Position numbers and translations under genes: made by a program | In this document: one piece after another, positions 1 to 8,900 of the stretch | Layout of the letters: the number at the start of each line of letters is the position of its first letter | Position numbering within the stretch: the stretch's first letter is position 1 | Assembly (NCBI RefSeq): GCF_020783315.1 | Contig: NZ_CP086063.1 | Coordinates: 2,220,501-2,284,500, forward strand | Direction of reading: 5' to 3' | DNA from: Ferruginibacter lapsinanis | Lineage (GTDB): Bacteria > Bacteroidota > Bacteroidia > Chitinophagales > Chitinophagaceae | Length of the DNA stretch: 64,000 nt | The notes under the pieces: generated by a model | Told to the model about the DNA's origin: nothing | Database searches by the model: none | What the model saw: the letters and a program-made list of their open reading frames with translations, nothing else

Positions 1-3000
1 ACCGCCTCAGTTACTGTTGCTGGGTATAAGAATTTTAAAGCTGGAGCCTGTATCATCAATATGGGTATCACCCCACAAACATATAATAACGGCTTACGTC
101 CATATGGATTAGTGTATAATTTAGTTCGTGCATATAAAGTGCCAGTTTATTGGGCAGTAAATCCAAATAAAAGTTTTGTTACTGCAAGCAGTAAAGTAGA
201 TCAGGTTGATTTTACTGTAGGAGCTACTTCATACAAAGGAGGTGCATTTATCATTCCTTCGGAATATGTTCCGTTTGTTCAAACTTTCATAAATTCCTGG
301 GTTACAGCATATCCTGGATTGACGGTAAACTTTAATCAGCCTGCATTTACTGCTCCAGTTTATAATTATATCACTTCGTTTCCTAATGCAGTATTGGACT
401 TGCAGAACGGAACTAAGATCAGGGATGCATTCTATTTAAATGCTGGTATTCCTGATTCATCATACCGTTTAGGAACACCGGCTGATCTGATTAATTGTGA
501 TGATATATATGCAATGCCTCATGCTGATCCGCAAAGCTGGACATTAGCTAGCGGTTATGGTCAAACGCTTAAAAATTTCGTAGCAAGTGGTGGTTATTTA
601 TGGGCAGCCTGTCACTCGGCCAGTGCATTGGAATCATTGGTGGATCTGAATGGCGATACTAATCCCGATCTGAATTTTTTAAGTAATGCAGGGTTGGTTC
701 CATGGACGGATCATACAGATGGAACTCCACCGTATTCATATAGTACATCTCAAGGCTTCTTCAATCCACAAATTGCCTCTGATCCATTTATGCAATTCAT
801 GGGTACATTAGATGGTGCTCTACAGAATGGGTCTGAACAAATATATATACCTTATTCAGCGGGTTGGAGATCAACCACTAAAATTGCGATATACGATAAT
901 GATCATCCGCAAGTCACAAGTGGTACGTATGCTCCGGGCCCTGCAGCATTAGTTGCATACGGAAGAGGGTTTGGTAGTGCTTCTAACGGTATGGTATTGT
1001 ATGAAGCATCTCATACTATTGCTGGTGGTACTGAAGCAGAAAACGTTGCAGCGGCAAGGATCTACGGAAATTTCTTATTAAATGCCGGGGTTGAAAGAAG
1101 ACCTGAATTTTATAATTTCTCTGTTCCCGATTCTATAGAAACTTTAGATACTGCAAATGTTAGTGTGAATATTGCAAGAGGTACTCCTGCTTATTCTATA
1201 TTGTGGACCAGTAGTAATGGCGGTAGTTTCTTGAATGCTCAGGCGCTGTCAACTAAATTTGTTGCACCAAATGTTACAGTAGTTACTGATTTTATATTAC
1301 GTGTTACAGTAACCGATGCCTGCGGAAGAATAAACTTCAGGAGTAAAGTGATCAGAGTGTATCCTATACTCTACGGTTCAATAGGAGATAAGGTTTGGGA
1401 TGATCAAAATGGTAATGGTGTTCAGGATGTTGGTGAACCGGGACTTTCTGGTGTTTCAGTAACAATAACTCGTCAGAGTAATGGTGTAACAAGTAGTACA
1501 ACAACAAATGCAAGTGGAGTATACTCATTCAGTAATTTAAGACAAGGTACATACAACCTTAGCTTTACAACTCCATCGGGTTACATAGCAGCAACTGCTA
1601 ATGCAGGGGCAGATGATACAAAGGATAGTGACCCGGTTTCCGGAGTAATAAGTGGTATTGTTTTAACTCCGGGTCAAAATGATTCAACCGCGGATGCTGG
1701 CTTTCAATCAACCAATCTTAACCTGGGTAAATTTGTTTGGGACGATCAAAATAATAATGGTGTACAAGATGTTGGGGAGCCTTTCATCAGCGGAGCTACT
1801 GTTAATTTATACAGGGATGCTGATGCTGATAATGTTCCTGATGGCGCTGCGGTTTCTACAACAACTACCAGTGCAGGAGGTGTGTATGCATTTACTGGTT
1901 TAACTCCGGGTAATTACATAGTGGGTGTTGTAATACCTGCAGGATATACAAGAGGAACAACCACTGCAACAAGTACTTCTCCAAATAATGATGATAACAC
2001 TGATAATAATGGTGTAACAACTGCAGGTGGAGAAGTAAGAAGTAATTATATTTCGTTAGTATCAAGTAATGAACCAACAACTGATGGAGATGGTTCGAAT
2101 GGTAATCTCACATTAGGGGTTGCATTAAAAGGAACAGGTTCAATTGGTGACCTGGTTTGGGATGATCAAAATAACAATGGCATACAAGATACCGGTGAAC
2201 CAGGTCTTTCTGGGGTAGTTGTAACTTTAACTTATCCAAATAATAGTACAATTAACACAACAACAGATGCAAATGGCGGATATACTTTCAGCAATTTAGC
2301 ACCTGGTACTTACAGTCTTGCTTTTGCAACACCTTCAGGTTTTAGTGCTTCTACAGCAAATGTTGGTGGCAATGATTTGAAAGACAGTGACCCGATAGGG
2401 GGTGTGGTAACTGGTATTGTTTTAACAGCAGGGCAGTTAGATACAACTGTTGATGCAGCCTTTGCATGTATTGGTATTCATACTTCTGCATTACAAACAG
2501 CTTGTGAAACTTATAATTGGCATGGAATTGATTATACAACAAGCGGATCATATATTTATAACTATTTAAGTGGTACAGGATGTCCATCTACGGATACATT
2601 ACACCTGATCATCAATTATGGCACTCACAATGCATTAACACAAACTGCTTGCGAAAGCTATAACTGGCATGGAACAGATTATACAACAAGCGGAGATTAC
2701 ACCTACAGTTATACTAACGGGTCAGGATGTGCATCAGTAGATACTTTACATTTAACAGTAAACTACGGTACACATAATGCAACAACGCAAACTGCTTGCG
2801 AAAGCTATAACTGGCATGGAACGGATTATGCTGTAAGCGGAGATTACACTTACAGTTATACTAACGGGTCAGGATGTGCATCAGTAGATACTTTACATTT
2901 AACTGTAAACTATGGTACACATAATGCAACAACGGAAACAGCTTGCGAAAGCTATAACTGGCATGGAACGGATTATGCCGTAAGCGGAGATTACACTTAC

Positions 3001-5505
3001 AGTTATACTAACGGGTCAGGATGTGCATCAGTAGATACTTTACATTTAACAGTAAACTACGGTACACATAATGCAACAACAGAGACAGCTTGCGAAAGCT
3101 ATAACTGGCATGGAACAGATTATACCGCAAGCGGAGATTACACTTACAGTTATACTAACTGGTCAGGATGTGCATCAGTAGATACTTTACATTTAACAGT
3201 AAACTACGGTACACATAATGCAACAACGGAAACAGCTTGTGAAACTTATAATTGGCATGGAACGGATTATGCCGTAAGCGGAGATTACACTTACAGTTAT
3301 ACTAACGGGTCAGGATGTGCATCAGTAGATACTTTACATTTAACTGTAAACTATGGTACACATAATGCAACAACGGAAACAGCTTGTGAAACATACAACT
3401 GGCATGGAGCGGATTATACCGCAAGCGGAGATTATATCTATAGTTATACTAACGGGTCAGGATGTGCATCAGTAGATACTTTACATTTAACTGTAAACTA
3501 TGGTACACATAATGCAACAACGGAAACAGCTTGTGAAACATACAACTGGCATGGAACTGATTATACCGCAAGCGGAGATTATACCTATAGTTATACTAAT
3601 GGATCAGGTTGTGCATCAGTAGATACTTTACATTTAACTGTAAACTATGGTACACATAATGCAACAACGGAAACGGCTTGTGAAATATACAACTGGCATG
3701 GAACGGATTATGCCGCAAGCGGAGATTACACTTACAGTTATACTAACTGGTCAGGATGTGCATCAGTAGATACTTTACATTTAACTGTAAACTATGGTAC
3801 ACATAATGCAACAACGGAAACAGCTTGTGAAACATACAGCTGGCATGGAACGGATTATACCGCAAGCGGAGATTATACCTACAGTTATACTAATGGATCA
3901 GGTTGTGCATCAGTAGATACTTTACATTTGACAGTAAACTACGGTACACACAATGCAACAACGGAAACAGCTTGTGAAACTTATAATTGGCATGGAACGG
4001 ATTATACCGCAAGCGGAGATTATACCTACAGTTATACTAATGGATCAGGTTGTGCATCGGTAGATACTTTACATTTAACAGTAAACTACGGTACACACAA
4101 TGCAACAACGCAAACTGCTTGCGAAAGCTATAACTGGCATGGAACGGATTATACCGCAAGCGGAGATTATACCTACAGTTATACTAATGGATCAGGTTGT
4201 GCATCTGTGGATACTTTGCATCTGACCATCAATAATTGTAGTAGTATAGGTGATGTAGTATGGAATGATCAAAATGGCAATGGTCTTCAGGATGTAGGAG
4301 AGCCGGGTATTCCTGGTGTGACTGTGATCTTGACTTATCCAAATAATGCAACAGTTAGTACAACAACTGATGCAAATGGTGGATATACATTCAGCAATTT
4401 GGCGTCGGGTACTTATAGTCTGACCTTTACAACTCCTGCCGGGTTTGCTCCAACTTCATCAAATCAAGGAGGAGACAATAGTCTGGATAGCGACCCTGTG
4501 AATGGAGTGGTTAATAATATTCTTTTGTCTGCATCACAATCTATGACAACAGTTGATGCAGGTTTCTATACACCATTTGGTTCAATAGGGGATAAAGTAT
4601 GGAATGATGCAAATAAAAACGGTATACAGGAACCGGCAGAGGCAGGCATGGCTGGGGTTGCTATATCATTGTTGGATAATTCAGGGGCAGTTGTTTCTAC
4701 AACAACAACTGATGCTACAGGTAATTATGTATTTGAGAATGTTCCTGTAGCATTAAGCGGAACCGATTATCAGGTGCAGTTTGGGCTGCCTTCATTATAT
4801 AAATTCTCACCGGAAGGAGAGGGGAATGATAGAAGTGCAGATAGTGATCCGAATACAACAACCGGTAAAACAAAACTTATCACATTATCTCCGGGAGATA
4901 AATTCAAGTCAGATGTTGATGCAGGTATGTATACAATTGCATCCATCTTGCCAGTTAAATTTGTTAACCTGGATGGCGTAAACAAAAGCTCAGAAGTGCA
5001 ACTTAAATGGGTTGCTATAACTGACCAAGGGTTTAAACATTTTGAAATAGAATACTCTACTGATGGTATCAGTTATACAAAGATTGCTACTGTAAGTGGA
5101 GTGTCAACACCGAATGAAAAAAATTCTTATTCTTTTGTACATACTTCTCCATCAGCAGGAACAAATTATTATCGATTAAAATCTGTTGATATCAATGGAG
5201 CATTTATATATAGTAATTCAATTGCGGTGAGAGTAGGGGTAACTATTGGAATTGTCAATGCTTATCCAAATCCGTTCACAGACAGGATCGATATTAATTT
5301 CCAAAGTCAATTAGCAAATAGTATAAGTATTCGAATGGTTGATATTTCGGGCAGAGCAATAAGGTCAATGACAGGTAAAGTAAATAGTGGTAATAATCAT
5401 TTAGTGGTTGGTAATCTGTCTAACTTGCCTCCAGGAACTTATGTTCTGGAAATAATTGACCTGACTGATAACGCAGCTTATAGATACAAATTGATTAAAC
5501 AGTAA
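1..5505 (+). CDS. Giant T9SS-secreted SdrD_B-repeat adhesin-like protein (5'-partial)
   Basis: The reading frame is open from base 1, so the gene starts left of the window; the ATG at 61 is internal (residues counted from it). Residues 1-430 form an unrecognised domain with a Gly-Tyr-Leu-Trp-Ala-Ala-Cys-His stretch around C184 that resembles a glutamine-amidotransferase/ThuA-like nucleophile turn (weak resemblance only). SdrD_B-like Ca-binding beta domains, each opening with (S)IGDxVWxDxNxNGxQDxGEP, begin near 439, 552, 693, 1394 and 1507. Twelve 49-residue repeats lie between the third and fourth. A domain near 1625-1725 (HFEIEYSTDG, YYRLKSVDINGAF) precedes a T9SS type A sorting tail from about 1730 (YPNPF, then GTYVLEI, ending in Lys-Gln). 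Predicted to be exported by Sec and T9SS and held at or released from the cell surface. The ligand is unknown; adhesion is an inference from domain content. Confidence 0.9.
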   Translation, partial: TASVTVAGYKNFKAGACIINMGITPQTYNNGLRPYGLVYNLVRAYKVPVYWAVNPNKSFVTASSKVDQVDFTVGATSYKGGAFIIPSEYVPFVQTFINSWVTAYPGLTVNFNQPAFTAPVYNYITSFPNAVLDLQNGTKIRDAFYLNAGIPDSSYRLGTPADLINCDDIYAMPHADPQSWTLASGYGQTLKNFVASGGYLWAACHSASALESLVDLNGDTNPDLNFLSNAGLVPWTDHTDGTPPYSYSTSQGFFNPQIASDPFMQFMGTLDGALQNGSEQIYIPYSAGWRSTTKIAIYDNDHPQVTSGTYAPGPAALVAYGRGFGSASNGMVLYEASHTIAGGTEAENVAAARIYGNFLLNAGVERRPEFYNFSVPDSIETLDTANVSVNIARGTPAYSILWTSSNGGSFLNAQALSTKFVAPNVTVVTDFILRVTVTDACGRINFRSKVIRVYPILYGSIGDKVWDDQNGNGVQDVGEPGLSGVSVTITRQSNGVTSSTTTNASGVYSFSNLRQGTYNLSFTTPSGYIAATANAGADDTKDSDPVSGVISGIVLTPGQNDSTADAGFQSTNLNLGKFVWDDQNNNGVQDVGEPFISGATVNLYRDADADNVPDGAAVSTTTTSAGGVYAFTGLTPGNYIVGVVIPAGYTRGTTTATSTSPNNDDNTDNNGVTTAGGEVRSNYISLVSSNEPTTDGDGSNGNLTLGVALKGTGSIGDLVWDDQNNNGIQDTGEPGLSGVVVTLTYPNNSTINTTTDANGGYTFSNLAPGTYSLAFATPSGFSASTANVGGNDLKDSDPIGGVVTGIVLTAGQLDTTVDAAFACIGIHTSALQTACETYNWHGIDYTTSGSYIYNYLSGTGCPSTDTLHLIINYGTHNALTQTACESYNWHGTDYTTSGDYTYSYTNGSGCASVDTLHLTVNYGTHNATTQTACESYNWHGTDYAVSGDYTYSYTNGSGCASVDTLHLTVNYGTHNATTETACESYNWHGTDYAVSGDYTYSYTNGSGCASVDTLHLTVNYGTHNATTETACESYNWHGTDYTASGDYTYSYTNWSGCASVDTLHLTVNYGTHNATTETACETYNWHGTDYAVSGDYTYSYTNGSGCASVDTLHLTVNYGTHNATTETACETYNWHGADYTASGDYIYSYTNGSGCASVDTLHLTVNYGTHNATTETACETYNWHGTDYTASGDYTYSYTNGSGCASVDTLHLTVNYGTHNATTETACEIYNWHGTDYAASGDYTYSYTNWSGCASVDTLHLTVNYGTHNATTETACETYSWHGTDYTASGDYTYSYTNGSGCASVDTLHLTVNYGTHNATTETACETYNWHGTDYTASGDYTYSYTNGSGCASVDTLHLTVNYGTHNATTQTACESYNWHGTDYTASGDYTYSYTNGSGCASVDTLHLTINNCSSIGDVVWNDQNGNGLQDVGEPGIPGVTVILTYPNNATVSTTTDANGGYTFSNLASGTYSLTFTTPAGFAPTSSNQGGDNSLDSDPVNGVVNNILLSASQSMTTVDAGFYTPFGSIGDKVWNDANKNGIQEPAEAGMAGVAISLLDNSGAVVSTTTTDATGNYVFENVPVALSGTDYQVQFGLPSLYKFSPEGEGNDRSADSDPNTTTGKTKLITLSPGDKFKSDVDAGMYTIASILPVKFVNLDGVNKSSEVQLKWVAITDQGFKHFEIEYSTDGISYTKIATVSGVSTPNEKNSYSFVHTSPSAGTNYYRLKSVDINGAFIYSNSIAVRVGVTIGIVNAYPNPFTDRIDINFQSQLANSISIRMVDISGRAIRSMTGKVNSGNNHLVVGNLSNLPPGTYVLEIIDLTDNAAYRYKLIKQ
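2476..4239 (+). repeat. Twelve tandem 147-bp (49-aa) coding repeats
   Basis: Twelve in-frame units of exactly 147 bp lie inside the first gene. Unit 1 is divergent and units 2-12 are nearly identical. Each unit reads roughly THNATTETACESYNWHGTDY, then a T/A-rich SGDYTYSYTN segment, then GSGCASVDTLHLTVNYG. Every unit has two Cys, which could form one disulfide per unit (inference). Two nucleotide haplotypes of the Tyr-Thr-Asn-Gly-Ser-Gly segment (aacgggtcagga and aatggatcaggt) alternate along the array, and units 5 and 9 share a Gly-to-Trp change. This mosaic points to recent duplication and conversion between units. Confidence 0.95.
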
Positions 5506-5570
5506 GTGAACTAATGACTTATATGTTAATTAATAATTCATATTATTGAAAAATAGTTCTTAAAACTTTT

Positions 5571-5610
5571 ATTTATCGGGGCCGAATGTTATATTTGGCC
5601 CCGAATAAAT
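5571..5610 (+). terminator. Rho-independent-like terminator after the first giant gene
   Basis: The arms TCGGGGCC and GGCCCCGA are perfectly complementary across a loop of about 11 nt, with flanking A/T pairs (atttat / ataaat). The stem lies 66 bp after the stop codon. The rest of the 481-bp gap (5506-5986) is AT-rich and has no convincing gene. A TTTG at 5920-5923 and TATACT at 5941-5946, 17 bp apart, could be a promoter for the next gene, but the match is weak. Confidence 0.75.
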
Positions 5611-5986
5611 AGAAATCCTATTTTTATTTTATCCCATTATCCTTTTAATTCCAACCTTTTTACTAAAATTCTGTTTATCAGTAGTGTTGATATAATTTCC
5701 TTGTCAATCAAACTGATAAAATACGAATGAAAAAAAATGTATTTTTATACAATATTATTTTTTTTTTTACGTTTAGTCACTTAATTACGGGCTAAGTCCC
5801 CGATCCTCTAATACCTATCGAGTTAACCAACTCACAGTTCAATGACATACATCTGTCATTCAACTTCCATTTATCCATCGAATTTCTGCTATCTCTTCAT
5901 TGAGATTGGTGTATTCTGTTTTGTGTCATTACAAAATTGCTATACTCATTACCTGAAACAAACTATAATACTTAAAAAAGCAAACG

Positions 5987-8900
5987 ATGGGAAATACCTC
6001 TACCCTACAGAAACTCGGCTTCATTAAGCCGATTGCGAAGCACAAATTAGGCATCTTGTTATTATTGATCCTGCTAGTGAATATGGATTCATTAATGGCT
6101 CAATCGTTATCATTAGGTAACAGGGTCTTTTTAGATAAAAACAGAAGTGGTAAATATGAAGCCACTGATGAGCCAATTGCTTTCACAACTGTTCATTTGT
6201 ATAAAGATCTTACCAATGATAATGTTCCTGATGGAGCTTTTGTTGGAACTACAATGACTGATGCAAATGGTTTCTATTCATTTGTAAATCTTACACCAGG
6301 CAATTATATTGTAGGTGCAGTAATTCCTGCACCTCTGGCTATTACAGTATTAAACGGTGGCGATCCCGATAATGATATTGATGAAGATAATAATGCTGTA
6401 AAAATGTATAATGGCGAAGCAATTGGTAATTCCATTACACTTACTGCAACCGGTGAACCAACAAACGGTAACAGTAATAATACATATGATATTGGTTTGT
6501 ACAATCCAATACTGGCACCTGATGGAGGAAAAAGTTGTTTTTCGGGCACCAGCTCAATTGTATGGGCTAAAAGTACATGGACTGCTAATGTGAATGATGA
6601 GACAGTGACTATCAGAACAACGTTTGCGAAAACTTTTGTTGATAATACTTATGGAACAAGTGCAATAGGTTGGGCATCTGGCCATACTTTCAGTAACCTT
6701 GTTGGTTCGGATAATTTAACCTGGTCGATCAGGGATGCTAATGGTATTGAAAAATTAAAATTCCAACAAGATTATATATCAGCTAGTACAAGTTTTCCTT
6801 CAGGTTATGGTACATTAGGTTTTGGAGGTGATGGTGCCAGCCCATCTGTAGGATTAGCATCTGATGTATTAAGTTTCAGAACTTCTATGGATGTTAACTT
6901 TAATAATTTCGGATATGTACTAACAACCAATTCACCAGCCACAGATACAAACTATAAAGTAAATCCAACTTACCCGAATTGGATCAATGAGGTTTGGTAT
7001 GAGGTAACGGTAAAAAAATCTGCATTCGGTGCAGCTGGTTTTGGCTATCCGATAGTAGCATCTGTTCATGCTAGTCCGAGTAAAACAGGAAACAATACAG
7101 AGATCGTTACACAGTCTCCATGTGCAGATGGTTCTATAGGAGATTATGTTTGGAATGATCTCAATGGCAATGGTATTCAGGATTCCGGAGAACCTGGTAT
7201 TAGCGGAGCGTTGGTTACACTAACGTATCCAAACAATACAACTGCTATTACAACAACAGATGCGAATGGGTACTATGAATTTAAAAGTTTATTACAAGGT
7301 AACTATACAGTGACATTTACTACTCCTTCCGGTTTTGTTTCAACCACTTCAAACCAAGGTGCCAATGATGCAAAAGATAGTGATCCGGTAAATGGTAGCG
7401 TTGTAGTAGCATTGGGTAATGGGCAAAATAATTTGACTATTGATGCCGGCTTTATGAGTCCTGCAAGCTTGGGTGATTATGTTTGGAATGATTTGAATGG
7501 CAATGGTATTCAGGATGCTGGTGAACCGGGTATTGAAGGAGTAACAGTAACCTTAACGTATCCAAATAATACAACTGCTACTACAACTACAAATGCAAGT
7601 GGTGCTTATATGTTCAATAACTTACCAGCCGGAACTTACAGCGTTTCATTTTCAGCTCCTTCTTTTTATTTGCCTATATCGGCTAATCAAGGTGCTGATG
7701 ACACTAAAGATAGTGATCCTGTTGGTGGTATAGTAAGTAGTATAGTGTTAACAGCTGGTCAATCAAATACAACCATCGATGCAGGTTTTTATATTCCGGT
7801 TGGTTCGATCGGAGACAGAGTATGGAATGATGTAGATAAAAATGGGGTACAGGATTTTGGTGAGATTGGCGTTGCGGGTGTAACTGTTACTTTGTATAAC
7901 AGTGCAGGTGTGATTCTGTCAACAACTATTACCGATGCATATGGTAATTATTTATTTTCAAATTTATCAGTGGCGGCTGCCGGTACAGATTATAAAGTGC
8001 GTTTTAGTTTACCTGCTCAATATAGATTTACAGGAAAAGGTCAGAGTGGTGATGCGGAAACAGATAGTGATGCTGATCTGGTAACAGGCAAAACAGCCAA
8101 TGTTACTTTAACGCCTGCAATTAAAGACAGGACTGATATAGACGCAGGAATTTATTATACTGTTCCTGCTAAGATCGGAGATTTCATCTGGAATGATTTG
8201 AATGGAGATGGGTTCCAGGATGCAGGAGAGCCGGGCATTGCAGGTGTAACAATTACATTGTATAACAATGCTGGTATTGCTGTGGCATCAACCATCACAG
8301 ATAATAACGGGTACTATCAATTCAGAGATGTGGCTGTAGGTATCTATACGCTGAAAGTGTCTGCCCCGGTAGGTTTTGTTGCCTCTCCAAAAGATGCAGC
8401 GGGTGATGATACCAAAGATTCTGATTTTGATCCAACAACTTTAAAAACAAATTCTTTCATTGTATCGAACGGTACAGTTAACTTGACTTTTGATGGAGGT
8501 TTTGTTGCGGTTCCTAAAACATTGTCAAGTGTAGGGGATAGGGTTTGGGTGGACCTTAATAGCAATGATCTGCAAGATGTTGGCGAACCGGGTGTAGCAG
8601 GTGTAACAGTTGAATTGTATACAGGAGCTGGTGTTTTAGTGAGCAGCATGTTAACTGATGCTTTCGGATATTATATCTTTAATAATCTTACTCCGGGCAC
8701 TTACTATGTTAAGTTTTCTAATATTCCTGCAGGGTATGCTACTGTAGCTGCAAATGTTGGAGGGTTGGCTAATACTGCTATTGATAGTGATATTACAGGA
8801 ACTAACGGTACAGGAACCACGAATACATTTACATTAGTAGCCGGTGAATCGAAAGTGACTATCGATGCAGGCATTCGCTCTGCGTCAGTTACCAACAATA

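Noticed and set aside
2476..4239. Regular 147-bp repeats as a possible CRISPR or satellite array
   Set aside because: The units are in frame with no spacers and encode 49-residue protein repeats.
5842..6027. Short open frame upstream of the second giant gene
   Set aside because: It overlaps the real start in another frame, covers the leader region and has no coding signs.
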